Shown here in pieces: positions 8,475 through 18,459 of a DNA stretch of 64,000 nucleotides. The notes under the pieces were generated by a model, which did no database searches, had not been told where the DNA came from, and saw only the letters and a program-made list of their open reading frames with translations. Source of the stretch: Shinella kummerowiae (lineage in GTDB: Bacteria; Pseudomonadota; Alphaproteobacteria; Rhizobiales; Rhizobiaceae); the NCBI RefSeq assembly GCF_009827055.1, contig NZ_WUMK01000002.1, positions 62,001 to 126,000 of the forward strand, written 5' to 3'. Both the position numbers and the translations under genes were made by a program. Position 1 is the first letter of the stretch. Each line of letters starts with the position of its first letter.

Positions 8475-9374
8475 TCAGAACTTCGGCGGCGTCCTGCCGG
8501 CTTTGCGGTAGGCGGCGATCACGGTGTTGGCCATCAGCATGGCGATGGTCATCGGGCCGACGCCACCGGGGACCGGGGTGATGGTGCTGGCAACCTTGGC
8601 GCATTCCTCGAAGGCGACGTCACCCACCATGCGCGACTTGCCCTCGCCCTTTTCCGGCGCCGGGATGCGGTTGATGCCGACGTCGATGACGGTGGCGCCG
8701 GGCTTCACCCAGTCGGCCTTCACCATTTCCGGGCGACCGACGGCGGCGACCAGGATATCGGCGTTGCGGCAGACCCCGGCAAGGTCCTTCGTGCGCGAAT
8801 GGGCGGTCGTGACGGTTGCGTTCGCAGCCAGCAGCAGCGCGGACATCGGCTTGCCGAAGAGGTTGGAACGACCGACCACCACGGCATTCAGGCCGGAAAG
8901 ATCGTCGCCGTGGGTGCGGCGCACGAAAACCATGGCACCAGCCGGCGTGCAGGAAACGAGGCCGCCATCGAGGTCGCCGGTCGCCAGCTTTCCGGCATTG
9001 ACGACATGCAGGCCGTCGACGTCCTTCTCGGGCTTGATCGACTGGATGATCGGATCGGACTTGAGATGTTTCGGCAGCGGCAACTGAACGAGGATGCCGT
9101 GGATGTTCGCGTCGGCATTCAGCGTCTCGACCAGCCGGGCAAGCTCTTCCTGCATCGTCTCCTCCGGCAGCGTGTGCTGGATGGAGGTAAAACCGCATTC
9201 CTTGGCCATGCGGCTCTTCGACGAGACATAGGCGTGGCTGGCAGGGTCGTTGCCGACGATGACGACGGCGAGGCCGGGCTTGACGCCCGTTTCCTTCTCC
9301 AGAGCGGCGGACGCGGACTTCACAGTGTCAATCACGGAAGCGGCAACCTGCTTCCCATCGATAATGGTGGTCAC
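8475..9374 (-). CDS. folD: Bifunctional methylenetetrahydrofolate dehydrogenase/cyclohydrolase FolD
   Basis: A 299-residue cytosolic enzyme interconverting 5,10-methylene-, methenyl- and 10-formyl-tetrahydrofolate with NADP. The substrate site shows [13 protein letters not shown] with the catalytic Lys, and the signatures [12 protein letters not shown] and [16 protein letters not shown]. The NADP fold shows [14 protein letters not shown]. The start is GTG at 9374 with GGGAGAG upstream; the ATG two bases earlier reads into TGA. It is a housekeeping gene standing alone beside the IS. Confidence 0.96.
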   Translation of the reverse strand: MTTIIDGKQVAASVIDTVKSASAALEKETGVKPGLAVVIVGNDPASHAYVSSKSRMAKECGFTSIQHTLPEETMQEELARLVETLNADANIHGILVQLPLPKHLKSDPIIQSIKPEKDVDGLHVVNAGKLATGDLDGGLVSCTPAGAMVFVRRTHGDDLSGLNAVVVGRSNLFGKPMSALLLAANATVTTAHSRTKDLAGVCRNADILVAAVGRPEMVKADWVKPGATVIDVGINRIPAPEKGEGKSRMVGDVAFEECAKVASTITPVPGGVGPMTIAMLMANTVIAAYRKAGRTPPKF

Positions 9375-9912
9375 ATTTCTCTCCCTGAACGGCGTGCGCC
9401 CACTCTACCGGAGCGGCTGCACGACGGAATGGCCTTTTAACGCCCTATGCTGTCCAAAACGGATAATTTCAAGCGCCTCCCCTCGGAAACAACCTGCCCA
9501 ATTTATTAACACACGCTTTCCTGTCAGCCGTGAGAGGGCGCACCGGTAGCATGAAGGAACCTTTCAAGCCGGCGAAAGAGTCCTTTTTTGAAGCACGGCC
9601 TACAAATATTTTTGCGCCAAGAGGGGCATTCAAGGCACACAACCTTCCCACAAACTCAAAGCTTATCAACAGCTTACAATCCTGAAAACCAGCATGGTTA
9701 GCAACCCTTAAACCGGGTCGCCGACCTTTTAAAGAATTCCTTAAAAGCCCTTTCAGGGGGAATTGCTAAATCCGCTGACAGCAGCACAAGCATTGCGGGA
9801 GCAGCATGAAGCCCTTTCCCACTCACCTCACCGAAAGCACCGCCCGACAAACCATGATGGTCGTCGGGGCTGGCCTTCCTGCGCTTGTGGTCGCGGTACA
9901 AGGAGCCCTGCC
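9375..9912. other. Intergenic region between folD and the WecG-like gene
   Basis: 538 bp between divergent genes. It is relatively AT-rich in the middle (about 9480-9760). I found no ORF with family similarity, no RNA gene and no clear repeat. An AAGGAG ribosome site at 9899-9904 serves the downstream gene. Both promoters should lie here. Confidence 0.5.
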
Positions 9913-10722
9913 ATGAACCTCGCGTCGGGTAACATCGTTGCGTCACAGCGTGACATACTGGGCCTGCCGGTCTGCGAGCTGGACTGGGCCGACGCCTTCG
10001 CCTTTGCCGAGGAGGTGGCGACTATGCCCTTCGGCCAGACCGTCATCGCCTTCATCAACGCCAACAATGCCAACCTGATGATGCGAGACCAGGACTACCG
10101 CGCCGTGCTCGAGCGGCAGGTCGTCTTCCCAGACGGCCATGGTGTCGACATCGCCTCCATGGTGTTTCACGGCCGCAAGTTTCCGGCCAACCTCAACGGC
10201 ACGGACTTCGTGCCGGCATTGCTGACCTACATCACCCGCCCCATGCGCGTCGCCCTGATCGGCACCCGCAAGACGACGCTGATGCGGGCAGCGGAAAACT
10301 TCCGCCAGCATGCGCCGTGGCACGAGTTCATCCCGATTTCCGACGGCTTCTTCGACCGCGAAAAGTCCGACGAGATCATGGAGCAGGTCCGCGACGCCAA
10401 GGTGGACATCCTGCTGGTCGCCATGGGCAGCCCGGCCCAGGAAAAATGGATCGATCGGCATGTCGGCCCCGGCCATGCGCGGCTGGTTCTCAGCGTTGGC
10501 GCGCTTTTCGATTTCGTTGCCGGCGACGTGCGGCGTGCGCCGCTCGGTATCCGTAGGCTGCGGCTCGAATGGCTCTACCGGCTCCTCCAGGAACCGACCC
10601 GGCTGTGGCGGCGCTATATCCTCGGTAATCCGGTCTTCCTGTATCACGTCATGCGCTACAAACTGTCGGGCATGGTAGTGAAGCGTCGGCAAGACGACAC
10701 GGCAAAAGCCGGCCTGCTCTGA
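9913..10722 (+). CDS. WecG/TagA/CpsF-family glycosyltransferase
   Basis: A 269-residue GT26-family enzyme that transfers an N-acetyl-hexosaminuronate or -mannosamine residue to a lipid-linked sugar in exopolysaccharide or surface-glycan synthesis. Family hallmarks are FINANNANLMMRD, VFPDGHGVDIAS, LNGTDFVPALL, ILLVAMGSPAQEKWI and the C-terminal RRLRLEWLYRLLQEPTRLWRRY. ATG at 9913 follows AAGGAG by eight bases; in-frame codons from 9763 have no family similarity. No other polysaccharide gene lies next to it, so its pathway is unclear. Confidence 0.85.
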   Translation: MNLASGNIVASQRDILGLPVCELDWADAFAFAEEVATMPFGQTVIAFINANNANLMMRDQDYRAVLERQVVFPDGHGVDIASMVFHGRKFPANLNGTDFVPALLTYITRPMRVALIGTRKTTLMRAAENFRQHAPWHEFIPISDGFFDREKSDEIMEQVRDAKVDILLVAMGSPAQEKWIDRHVGPGHARLVLSVGALFDFVAGDVRRAPLGIRRLRLEWLYRLLQEPTRLWRRYILGNPVFLYHVMRYKLSGMVVKRRQDDTAKAGLL

Positions 10723-10735
10723 CGCAGCCGGCTTT
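10705..10735 (+). terminator. Hairpin overlapping the end of the WecG-like gene
   Basis: Nine-bp perfect stem AAAGCCGGC (10705-10713) / GCCGGCTTT (10727-10735), with the stop codon in the loop. It lies between convergent genes. The T-run is only three bases. Confidence 0.5.
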
Positions 10736-10773
10736 CACGAGAATAATCATGCATTTCCTAAGAGCGGTAGGCT

Positions 10774-11304
10774 TCAGTGCCCGCCGCTCTTTTCCGTTTG
10801 CTGCCCGCCCGGAACCTCGCCCTTGAGCAGGGTCACGCCCTTCTTGGGCGCCGGATCCTGCACCGAAGCGGTGGTGATGTAGTCGATCTGCTCGACATAG
10901 ACATCGGCGATGACATCGGCGCCAAACCGACGATTCAGCCCCTCCTTCACGACGCCCCGGAACGCATCGAGATCGAAACTTCCGGTGTTCGCCACGTCGA
11001 TCATCTTCTTGCCGACGAGCAGCGTGTAAAGCTCGTCGGTGATCATCTGCGGCAGGGGCACGACCTGCTTTGCAGCAAGCTCCTTGTTCGCCTTGTAGGC
11101 AAGCTTGGTCAGCAGATAGCCGTGGACGCCACCATCGCTAATCACCGGAACGGTCGTCGTGTAGCCCGTCACGAATTCCATCGCGGCTTCACGCGCGGCG
11201 GCTTCCGTGTCCACCTTGGGCGCCGAGGCCATCTTCAAGGAGAAGTAGACCGAGGCAAGCGTGATGACGAGGATCCAGACGCCGGTGCCGATGAGCTTGA
11301 TCAT
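10774..11304 (-). CDS. Conserved small membrane-anchored protein of the flagellar operon
   Basis: A 176-residue protein with one N-terminal membrane helix (LIGTGVWILVITLASVYFSL, residues 3-22) and a periplasmic remainder, ending in a His/Gly-rich tail. The ATG overlaps the stop of the flgN-like gene by 4 bp (11301-11304). It is the last gene of the run that begins at the flgJ-like gene. I do not recognise a named family; position suggests a flagellum-linked role. Confidence 0.7.
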   Translation of the reverse strand: MIKLIGTGVWILVITLASVYFSLKMASAPKVDTEAAAREAAMEFVTGYTTTVPVISDGGVHGYLLTKLAYKANKELAAKQVVPLPQMITDELYTLLVGKKMIDVANTGSFDLDAFRGVVKEGLNRRFGADVIADVYVEQIDYITTASVQDPAPKKGVTLLKGEVPGGQQTEKSGGH

Positions 11305-11669
11305 GTGCCGTAGCCCAGGCGGAACTGTTCCTGCGAATAGGTGCCGTCGGCCTCGAGGTCCTGCACGGCATTCTTCAGGATGGTGACCACTTCGCGCACC
11401 GCATCCAGATGAGCGGACACACGCTGTGCATTGGTGGCGAGCTTTTCACGCACACGGCCGAGCTGAGGCGAGAAGCTGGCCGGGACCTCATCGGGACGCA
11501 CGTCGCGCGTCAGCATGGAGAGTTCATAGAGGCAGCGGCTCTTGTGGGCGTTCGAGGTCGGCAGATCGAATTCGGGATCGTTGCCGATATTGTCGTTCTC
11601 GTTGTCGATGATCGTCTCAAGCCGGCCAAGGACGGTGCGGATTCGGATCTCGTTGCTAGCCTGTTCCAT
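11301..11669 (-). CDS. flgN: FlgN-like export chaperone
   Basis: A 122-residue all-helical protein with the FlgN pattern: LGRLETIIDNENDNI at the N-terminus, a middle HKSRCLYELSMLTR, then KLATNAQRVSAHLDAVREVV and a closing TYSQEQ. FlgN holds the hook-junction proteins FlgK and FlgL for export; both are encoded in the same cluster. The similarity is by pattern rather than strong identity, so the call is moderate. It overlaps the downstream gene by ATGA and lies 15 bp after the flgJ-like gene. Confidence 0.6.
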   Translation of the reverse strand: MEQASNEIRIRTVLGRLETIIDNENDNIGNDPEFDLPTSNAHKSRCLYELSMLTRDVRPDEVPASFSPQLGRVREKLATNAQRVSAHLDAVREVVTILKNAVQDLEADGTYSQEQFRLGYGT

Positions 11670-11684
11670 TTTTTTGTTCTCCGC

Positions 11685-12239
11685 TTACGCTTTGGTGTCT
11701 TGTTCTTTGATGCCCGGCGTCAGGTCGGCAAAGACCTTGCGCTGCAGGGCATCAACCATGCCGGTGGCGACACGATCGGTATTCTTGTCCTTTTCGGGAG
11801 AAGCGGCGCCAAGGCCGCTGCTCTTGGCAAGGCTCGCGGCGATGCCGATGCCGCCGCCCTTGGACAGCGCTTCGCCGAGCTGGTCGGCCATCATGCCACG
11901 CCACATCTCGCCGGCCGTACCCTTGCCGTAAATTTCTTCGCTTTCGGCCGGCATCATGGACTTCACGAAATTCTGCAAAACCATGGTCTCGAATTTGCGC
12001 ATATGCTCCGGCACAGACTTGCCGTTCACCGCGGAAACCCCGGCAGATGCATGGCTGCTTGCCGAATCCCGGTTGAGAATGCCGACGGCGGCCTGGAAAC
12101 CGGCGCCCGCTTCGGCAAGGCTCGTCGCCTCGAAGGCAGCCTTGTTCGATTTCAGCTTGGCCTGCGCTTCCTGAACCAGGGTCGGGTCGGCAGCGCGCAC
12201 GACATCGAGCACCAGATCACTGGGGGGAGAAATTGCCAC
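11685..12239 (-). CDS. flgJ: FlgJ-type rod-binding protein, without muramidase domain
   Basis: A 184-residue protein whose second half is the rod-binding domain: FETMVLQNFVKSMMPAESEE, then GEMWRGMMADQLGEALSKGG and GIGIAASLAK. Enterobacterial FlgJ has an added peptidoglycan hydrolase domain; here it is absent, as in other alphaproteobacteria, where a separate lytic enzyme serves (see 22169-22747). The N-terminal half is of low similarity. It is the first gene of a three-gene run. Confidence 0.75.
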   Translation of the reverse strand: MAISPPSDLVLDVVRAADPTLVQEAQAKLKSNKAAFEATSLAEAGAGFQAAVGILNRDSASSHASAGVSAVNGKSVPEHMRKFETMVLQNFVKSMMPAESEEIYGKGTAGEMWRGMMADQLGEALSKGGGIGIAASLAKSSGLGAASPEKDKNTDRVATGMVDALQRKVFADLTPGIKEQDTKA

Positions 12240-12514
12240 GTCTAGAGCCTTTCAGGTGGTTCCTGCGCGCCGGACCCGTCCTCATGGCGGTTCGCCGGCT
12301 TCTGACCGTTTGGACATCCGGTTTGCCCGCGCCAGACAAGCGGCAGCTTCGGTAAACCTCTTCATCGTCCGGAAGCGACTATCTCTGCTCAACCTTACGG
12401 GAGGCTGGTGGCAAATGACGAAGCCGTGACGAGGGCAACCGTGAAATCCACTTTGACGCAAGCTTGATAAGACGACGGTAAATCGCCTTGTCTTACAGAG
12501 GCTTGTAGAAAAGC
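12240..12514. promoter_or_regulatory. Upstream region of the flgJ-flgN run
   Basis: A 275-bp gap between the fliJ-like stop and the flgJ-like ATG, both on the minus strand. It presumably carries a terminator for the flgE-fliJ run and a promoter for flgJ. I found no long hairpin with a T-run and no ORF of note. Confidence 0.35.
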
Positions 12515-12913
12515 CTATTCCGTACCGCCCTTGTAGGCGATGTGCTGATCGATGAGATCGTAGATCGCATCGTCCGCCGCCTCGCGATCCTCGGCGCTGC
12601 GGGCTTCCTTCCTGTGCTCGTCCATGCGGTCGCCCTTGGTGCGTTCGCGCACCACGCGCATCTCGTGCATCTGCTGCACGTTGGCCAGCATCTGGTCCTG
12701 TTGCTGGAGTTTGCTGTGCTGGCTGGAATAGTGCTTGGAAAAGCTTCTGTGCACCGGATTGAGCGAATTGATCGCTTCGGCGACGGCGTCCATGGTCTGG
12801 GCCACCTCCTCGCGCTGGCGGGTGGTGGTGGCGAGATCGATCTCCGCCATCTTTTCGAGATGGCGCTGCACGTTGACGAGGCGCTTGAGCTTTTCCGAGC
12901 GGCTCTGCGCCAT
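12515..12913 (-). CDS. fliJ: FliJ-like flagellar export protein
   Basis: A 132-residue, highly charged coiled-coil protein: SRSEKLKRLVNVQRHLEKMAE at the N-terminus (written in two parts in the gene), then long Gln/Glu/Arg-rich helices. Length, charge and position right after fliR fit FliJ, the stalk that couples the FliI ATPase to FlhA. The ATG at 12913 has GGGGAG seven bases upstream, inside the end of fliR, and lies 2 bp after the fliR stop. An in-frame GTG at 12919 is less well placed. Confidence 0.65.
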   Translation of the reverse strand: MAQSRSEKLKRLVNVQRHLEKMAEIDLATTTRQREEVAQTMDAVAEAINSLNPVHRSFSKHYSSQHSKLQQQDQMLANVQQMHEMRVVRERTKGDRMDEHRKEARSAEDREAADDAIYDLIDQHIAYKGGTE

Positions 12914-12915
12914 CG

Positions 12916-13671
12916 TCACTCTCCCCTGAAAACCGGAATGAAGCCTGCCGCGAAAATCTCGAGCAGCGAGGAGAGGCCGAAATACAGCAGGAACAGGCCG
13001 CCCATGATGATGAAGGGCAGCGAAACGAAGTAGATCGGGATCTGCGGTGCGAGCTTGTTGATGAGGCCGACGGAAACGTTGAACACCAGGCCGTAGAGAA
13101 TGAAGGGGCTCGCGAGCCGGAGCATGATCATGAAGGTCTGGCTCAGCGTGTCGGTGAGCGTGATCAGCGCGCTCTGCGGATTGAAGCCCGCGCCGAGCGG
13201 CATGACGTTGTAGGATTCGATCAGCGCCCTCAAAACGACGTGGTGGAAATCCAGCATGAACAACACCAGCAGGCCGGCAAAGGACAGCAGGTTCGTCAGC
13301 TGGTTTTCAGCCGTATCTTCCAGCACGTCGGGCGTCGGCGGCGCGTTAAAGCCCATCATCATGGTCAGCACCGTGCCGGCGAACTGCAGGCCGAGCACGT
13401 AGTAGCGGGCGATGAGGCCGATGACCGCGCCGGTCAGCGTCTCGAAGACGATCAGCGTCAGATAGTTCGCGATCGTGCCCGACGACGCACGCGGATAGAT
13501 CGTGTCCCACAGGATCGGCAGCACGCCCATGGAGATCGCCACCGCCAGGAGCAGCCGGATCTGGACGGAGAGACGTGCCGAGGAAAAGCCCGGCAGCAGC
13601 ATGAAACACCCGCCGACACGGCAAAAGGCGGCAAACAGCGCCAGCACCGTGCCCTGCGGGTCCGTTATCAT
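12916..13671 (-). CDS. fliR: Flagellar export gate protein FliR
   Basis: A 251-residue inner-membrane protein with about six hydrophobic segments. The N-terminus shows [19 protein letters not shown], then [12 protein letters not shown]-type helices and the family segment [29 protein letters not shown] (cited in part). With FliP and FliQ it forms the core export gate. The ATG overlaps the flhA stop by 4 bp (13668-13671). Confidence 0.95.
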   Translation of the reverse strand: MITDPQGTVLALFAAFCRVGGCFMLLPGFSSARLSVQIRLLLAVAISMGVLPILWDTIYPRASSGTIANYLTLIVFETLTGAVIGLIARYYVLGLQFAGTVLTMMMGFNAPPTPDVLEDTAENQLTNLLSFAGLLVLFMLDFHHVVLRALIESYNVMPLGAGFNPQSALITLTDTLSQTFMIMLRLASPFILYGLVFNVSVGLINKLAPQIPIYFVSLPFIIMGGLFLLYFGLSSLLEIFAAGFIPVFRGE

Positions 13672-15755
13672 GAAATGGAGCCGAGGATCTTGATCTCGAT
13701 GCCCTTGGCGAGCTCGACATGCGAGAGGACCGGCAATGTGGCAAACAGGCGCTCGATGATCATGCGCACATATGTACGGGATTCGGGCGATGTGACCAAG
13801 ACAAACGGCGTGCCGCGGTCCAAAAACTCGCGGATAACCCGGGTCGCCTGCTCGGAGAACTCTTCGAGCTGGCGCGGATCGATGTCGAACTCGACGATTT
13901 CACCCTTCGAGTCGCGCTTCAGCGCCTGGTGGAAGACCATGTCCCACTTGTTGCCGAGGCGAAGCACCGGCAGCACGCCATTGTCGGTGAGGTCGCCGCA
14001 GATCTGCTGCGCCATGCGGATGCGGACATGTTCGACGATCTGCTCGGTCTTGCGCACATGCGGCGCCAGTTCGGCAACCGCTTCCAGAATGAGATGCAGG
14101 TTGCGGATGGAGACGCGCTCGGCAAGCAGCAGTTTCAGTACGGCCTGCAGGCCGGAATAGGACATGTGAGACGAGCAGATTTCGTCGGCGAGCTTGCGGT
14201 ATTCCGGATCGAGGCGCTCGATCAGCACCTTCACATCCTTGTAGGACAGAAGCTGCGGTAGGTTGTTACGGATGACTTCGGACAGATGCGTCAGCACGAC
14301 CGAAACGTTGTCGATCGGGTGGAAACCTTCGCGGCGCAGGTCGTCGGCAAAGGTTTCGAGGATCGACACGGCCGGCATGCCGAAAGCGGGTTCGCGGATA
14401 TCGTCGCCCGGAACACTCGGCTTGCGACCACCGCCGGTGACCACCAGCACTTCGCCGACACGCACGATGTTCGATGCGATCGTCGTGCCGTGAATACGGA
14501 TCTGGTAGGACTTGTCGGGGATCGAGATGTCGTCGGACACCTTGATTTCCGGCACGACGAAGCCGTACTGCCCGGCAAACTTCTTGCGCATCTTGCCGAC
14601 ACGGAAGGCGAGTTCCTGGTGCGCGCCGAGCAGGCGCGTGGAGACCTGCTTGCCGAGCAGCAGTTCGATTTCGGCCGTCTTCAGCACGGACTTGACCGAA
14701 TCCTTCTCCTGATCGCGCGTCTGCTGGACCTGCTGGGCTTCCGCTTCGCGCTTGACGCGGTTTTCCTCGGCGATGCGGCGCGGGATCATCCATGCGCCGA
14801 ACGCCATGAGACCGCCGAGCGCCATGAAGGGAAAGAACGGCAGGCCGGGAATGATGGCCAGGAGGATCATCAGGCCGGCGGCAACGAAGAGCGCGCGCGG
14901 ATAGCCGGAAAGCTGGTTGACGACGGCCTGGTCGGTGGAGCCCGCCGTGCCGCCGCGCGAGACGATAAGGCCGGCAGCAAGCGAAACGATGAGGGCCGGG
15001 ATCTGCGACACGAGACCGTCGCCGACGGACAGCTTGACGAAGACGTCGGCTGCCTCGCCCAGTTCCATGCCATGGCGGAAATAGCCGATGATGATGCCGC
15101 CGAACACGTTGATGGCGGTGATGAGCAGGCCGGCGATGGCATCGCCGCGCACGAATTTCGACGCACCGTCCATCGAACCGAAGAAGGAGCTTTCCTCTTC
15201 CAACTCGCGGCGGCGCAGCTGCGCCTGCTTCTCGTCGATCAGGCCTGCGGAGAGGTCGGCGTCGATCGACATCTGCTTGCCGGGGATGGCGTCGAGGGTG
15301 AAGCGCGCGCCGACTTCCGCGATACGCGTCGCACCCTTGGTGATGACGATGAAGTTCACCACGATGAGGATCATGAAGACGATGATACCGATGACAAAGT
15401 CACCGGACATGACGAGGCTGGCGAAGCCGGCGATCACGCCGCCCGCCGCATCGTGTCCCTCGTTGCCGTGCGAGAGGATGACGCGCGTCGTCGCGATGTT
15501 GAGCGCGAGGCGTATCATCGTGGCGATCAGCAGCACGGTCGGGAAGGACGAGAATTCCAGCGGCCGCTGGATCCACAGCGACACCATCAGGATCAGCACC
15601 GAAAAGGCGATGGAAAACGCCAGGCCGATATCGATCATGAAGGGCGGAATGGGCAGGAAGAGGATCGACAGGATCGTCAGGATGCCGACGGCGAACGCGA
15701 TATCGCGGCCATTCGGGCTGACCTTCGGAATATTGATTGCCGGTACCTGCGCCAT
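13668..15755 (-). CDS. flhA: Flagellar export gate protein FlhA
   Basis: A 695-residue protein of usual length. The N-terminal half has about eight membrane segments with the FHIPEP signature region around [20 protein letters not shown] and [18 protein letters not shown]. The C-terminal half is the cytosolic ring that docks chaperone-substrate complexes and FliJ. ATG at 15755, 107 bp after fliQ. Translationally coupled to fliR. Confidence 0.97.
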   Translation of the reverse strand: MAQVPAINIPKVSPNGRDIAFAVGILTILSILFLPIPPFMIDIGLAFSIAFSVLILMVSLWIQRPLEFSSFPTVLLIATMIRLALNIATTRVILSHGNEGHDAAGGVIAGFASLVMSGDFVIGIIVFMILIVVNFIVITKGATRIAEVGARFTLDAIPGKQMSIDADLSAGLIDEKQAQLRRRELEEESSFFGSMDGASKFVRGDAIAGLLITAINVFGGIIIGYFRHGMELGEAADVFVKLSVGDGLVSQIPALIVSLAAGLIVSRGGTAGSTDQAVVNQLSGYPRALFVAAGLMILLAIIPGLPFFPFMALGGLMAFGAWMIPRRIAEENRVKREAEAQQVQQTRDQEKDSVKSVLKTAEIELLLGKQVSTRLLGAHQELAFRVGKMRKKFAGQYGFVVPEIKVSDDISIPDKSYQIRIHGTTIASNIVRVGEVLVVTGGGRKPSVPGDDIREPAFGMPAVSILETFADDLRREGFHPIDNVSVVLTHLSEVIRNNLPQLLSYKDVKVLIERLDPEYRKLADEICSSHMSYSGLQAVLKLLLAERVSIRNLHLILEAVAELAPHVRKTEQIVEHVRIRMAQQICGDLTDNGVLPVLRLGNKWDMVFHQALKRDSKGEIVEFDIDPRQLEEFSEQATRVIREFLDRGTPFVLVTSPESRTYVRMIIERLFATLPVLSHVELAKGIEIKILGSIS

Positions 15756-15862
15756 CTGAATGCTTCCCGTCTCATCATGAGAGGCTGCGGCGCGTCACAC
15801 GCACCGCCCATTTCACCTCATGACCTACAGGCCGAAGCTTGCGCGAAGGTTGGGAAAACCGA

Positions 15863-16129
15863 CTAGAAGCCGCTTTCTATGCGGGAAAAGACGAGATCGG
15901 TAAAAATGGAGATCTGGGCGCCGATGAAGGGGGCCGAGATGGCGATCGTCACGAAGATCGCGAGGATTTTCGGCACGAAGGTGAGGGTCATTTCCTGCAC
16001 CTGGGTCAGCGCCTGCACAAAGGCAATGGCGACGCCCACGATCATGGCGGCAAGCACGGCCGGGCCGGAGGCCGCGATGACCGTCCAGATGGCTGCCTGC
16101 GCTATATCGAGGGCGTCTGCCTCATTCAC
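15863..16129 (-). CDS. fliQ: Flagellar export gate protein FliQ
   Basis: An 88-residue protein with two membrane helices (IWTVIAASGPAVLAAMIVGV and ILAIFVTIAISAPFIG) and the conserved LTQVQEMTLTFVPKI link. It joins FliP and FliR in the export gate. The ATG overlaps the flgD stop by ATGA (16126-16129). Confidence 0.95.
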   Translation of the reverse strand: MNEADALDIAQAAIWTVIAASGPAVLAAMIVGVAIAFVQALTQVQEMTLTFVPKILAIFVTIAISAPFIGAQISIFTDLVFSRIESGF

Positions 16130-16572
16130 GTTTTGGTATCGCTCTTTCCGTCGCTGATCTTCACGCCAGGCCCGATAACGAGGGTCTTGCCCGAATCAAG
16201 CTTCGCTACGATGCCGTCATTGTATAGTGTCACTTCCTTCACCACACCAGTGATCTTGCCGTCTTCGCTGGTAACGGTGCGGCCGATCACGGAGTTGGCT
16301 TCCTGCAGCGACGTGCGCTGGAGCAGGCTTTCCAGATTCTTGTTCGTCTTAACCGTCTGCTCGACCTGCGAGAAGGTCGCAAGCTGCGACATCTGCTGAG
16401 TCGCATCCATCGGCTCGGTCGGGTCCTGGTTCTTCATCTGCGCCACGAGCAGCTTCAGGAAGCTCTCGTATTGCAGCGTCGTGGACTTCTCGTCCGTCGA
16501 CGATTCCGAACCCGAGACAGAGGGCGTATAGGGCGTGTTGGCGCTCGACGCGGCGCCGACGGGCGTTACCAT
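16126..16572 (-). CDS. flgD: Hook-cap assembly protein FlgD (short form)
   Basis: A 148-residue hook scaffolding protein. The conserved N-terminal motif is [19 protein letters not shown], followed by [15 protein letters not shown]. The C-terminal part is a small beta domain ([17 protein letters not shown]). It lacks the second Ig-like domain of the about 230-residue enteric FlgD, as is usual in rhizobia. It overlaps flbT by 7 bp and fliQ by 4 bp. Confidence 0.93.
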   Translation of the reverse strand: MVTPVGAASSANTPYTPSVSGSESSTDEKSTTLQYESFLKLLVAQMKNQDPTEPMDATQQMSQLATFSQVEQTVKTNKNLESLLQRTSLQEANSVIGRTVTSEDGKITGVVKEVTLYNDGIVAKLDSGKTLVIGPGVKISDGKSDTKT

Positions 16573-17012
16573 GGTGCGATCTCCCTGCGGATCTGTTCGA
16601 TCGTGGCCGGTGCCATTTCGTGATTGTTGAGAATGCGGTCCTCGAGCGGGTAGAGCCCGCGGATCGCCTTCAGCGCTTCAAAGACGCGGTCCTGGGTGAC
16701 GAGTGCATCGACACGCTTCAGCTCGGCCAGAACCTCTTCGTTCTTGAAGCAGGAGAGCAGCATGATGACCGACTTGCGGAACATGGCGATCGACTGTTCG
16801 GCGCCTTCCGGGTTGATCAAGGCCATCTGCGCGATGAAATAGAGCTGGCGAAGCGGCGTCGTCGCCTGTTCCGGCTGGAGAACATGGTTCTCCAGAAGGA
16901 ATGTGACATCGTTGAGGAACTCGACGGCCACCTTGCGGTCGACCCTCAAAACAGCGCCGTTGACGAAAATGCGCTCACCGGACTTCAGGGATATACGCAG
17001 GGTACTTTTCAT
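16566..17012 (-). CDS. flbT: Flagellin synthesis regulator FlbT
   Basis: A 148-residue FlbT-family protein: [20 protein letters not shown] at the N-terminus and [20 protein letters not shown] in the middle. In Caulobacter FlbT binds flagellin mRNA leaders and lowers translation until the hook is finished; in some relatives it activates. The three flagellin leaders in this window share a motif that could be its target (see findings). It overlaps flaF by 4 bp and flgD by 7 bp. Confidence 0.93.
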   Translation of the reverse strand: MKSTLRISLKSGERIFVNGAVLRVDRKVAVEFLNDVTFLLENHVLQPEQATTPLRQLYFIAQMALINPEGAEQSIAMFRKSVIMLLSCFKNEEVLAELKRVDALVTQDRVFEALKAIRGLYPLEDRILNNHEMAPATIEQIRREIAPW

Positions 17013-17362
17013 TTGATGCCATCCTTGATGATGGTGGTGATGTCGATGATGCCCTGGAAGTTCGTCGATTCGCGTTTGCGGATCTTTTCGATTTCCTTGA
17101 GAATCCAGATTGCAATGGAGATGAGATTGGCCCTCAGCTCGTCGTCGAGCTGGTTCTCCGGGTTTCCGAGGTCTTCGATGAAGCGGATCCAGACGCGGCG
17201 CGTGAAGTAAATGGCCTCCACCGCCTCCTTGCCGTAGTTGCCGCCATCGGACGCCATTGCCGCCTTGAGGAGCGCGATCGAACGGTCGAGAACCTGTCGT
17301 TCCCGATCTTTCGAGACGGCGACGCCCTCCTCCATGATCTCGGCATATGAAAACTGGTACAT
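17009..17362 (-). CDS. flaF: Flagellin assembly regulator FlaF
   Basis: A 117-residue FlaF-family helical protein. Family features are the N-terminal [19 protein letters not shown] and [19 protein letters not shown]. FlaF works with FlbT and is needed for flagellin secretion in alphaproteobacteria. ATG at 17362; overlaps flbT by ATGA. Confidence 0.93.
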   Translation of the reverse strand: MYQFSYAEIMEEGVAVSKDRERQVLDRSIALLKAAMASDGGNYGKEAVEAIYFTRRVWIRFIEDLGNPENQLDDELRANLISIAIWILKEIEKIRKRESTNFQGIIDITTIIKDGIK

Positions 17363-17400
17363 TCAGACATCCTTCATGTGTGTCCGTACCCTCTGGTTCA

Positions 17401-18456
17401 TCAGAGGTAATTCAGCAGGCTCAGGTTCTGGATCCTCGACGTCAGCGTGTAGGCGAGCGAAAGCTGCGATTCGAGCGTGGTGACACGCGTGGCCGCCTCG
17501 TAGGTATCGATCCCTTCCATGTCCTTGATGCTGTTGCTCAGAATGGTGATCTGGGCACCGAGCGAGGTGTTGGCCTGGGCAACACGCGCTTCGGAGATGC
17601 CGAGCTTGCTGCGCTCGCCGTCAATGCCGGAAATCGCCCTGCCCATATAGTCGATCGACGCGTCGCTGACGACTTTGCGCGCGCTTTCACTGATGTTGAG
17701 CGCCAGCAGTTCCTGTCCCAGCACGAGGCCGAGCGCCATGTAGCGCATGCCATCCGTGTTGGTGTTGGTCGAACTCTGCACGGTCTCCGATGTGCTGACG
17801 CGGCTTTCCATGTTCTCGCTGGACGCGTTCGACCAGTCGTTCTCCCAATCCACACCCGTGAAGCTCGATTCGAGCGTGTCGATGAAGGACTGCATGTCCG
17901 CCGGATCGATGGTGGCGACAGCATTGTCGTCCTGATCGAAGCCGAAATGCGCGAGGAAGGCGGCGTCGAATTCGGCCTTGGCGTCCGAAACGGGCGATTC
18001 CTGGAAATAGTCGTTGAGCGGCATCACGTCGGAATTGATGCCGGCGAAGAGATACTCGCCGCTGAAGGACGTGTTTGCAGCCGCCGTAAACGTCTGGAGG
18101 GCGCTGCCGAGGTTCTTCTGCGCCAGTTGAAGCTGATCGGCGGAGGTGATGCCGGAGAGTGCGATCAACACACCCATGGCGTCGTTTGCCGCCGTCGACA
18201 TCGTGCCCAGGGCTTCCTGCGAGGCAGAGAGGCGCTGCGTGGTGAGCGCGTTCGTGCTTTTCAGCGATTCCATCCGCTGGAGATCGCGGTGCAGGTTGAG
18301 CGTGCGTGCGGTCTTGGCGCCGAGAACTGCACCGACGTCCGAATGACGCCCGGTGACGCTTTCCTCCTGGACTTTCAGCATCTCCTTCTGCGCGGTGGCC
18401 ACGGTGAGCCGCATCGCATTCTGGAGGGACATGTTCGAAACGAAAGAAGCCTTCAT
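17401..18456 (-). CDS. flgL: Hook-filament junction protein FlgL (HAP3)
   Basis: A 351-residue flagellin-like junction protein. The N-terminal coiled coil ([20 protein letters not shown]) and the C-terminal one ([14 protein letters not shown]) pair as in flagellin D0. The middle has the HAP3 [19 protein letters not shown] segment. It follows flgK by 3 bp and is probably co-transcribed and exported with FlgN help. Confidence 0.92.
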   Translation of the reverse strand: MKASFVSNMSLQNAMRLTVATAQKEMLKVQEESVTGRHSDVGAVLGAKTARTLNLHRDLQRMESLKSTNALTTQRLSASQEALGTMSTAANDAMGVLIALSGITSADQLQLAQKNLGSALQTFTAAANTSFSGEYLFAGINSDVMPLNDYFQESPVSDAKAEFDAAFLAHFGFDQDDNAVATIDPADMQSFIDTLESSFTGVDWENDWSNASSENMESRVSTSETVQSSTNTNTDGMRYMALGLVLGQELLALNISESARKVVSDASIDYMGRAISGIDGERSKLGISEARVAQANTSLGAQITILSNSIKDMEGIDTYEAATRVTTLESQLSLAYTLTSRIQNLSLLNYL

Positions 18457-18459
18457 GCC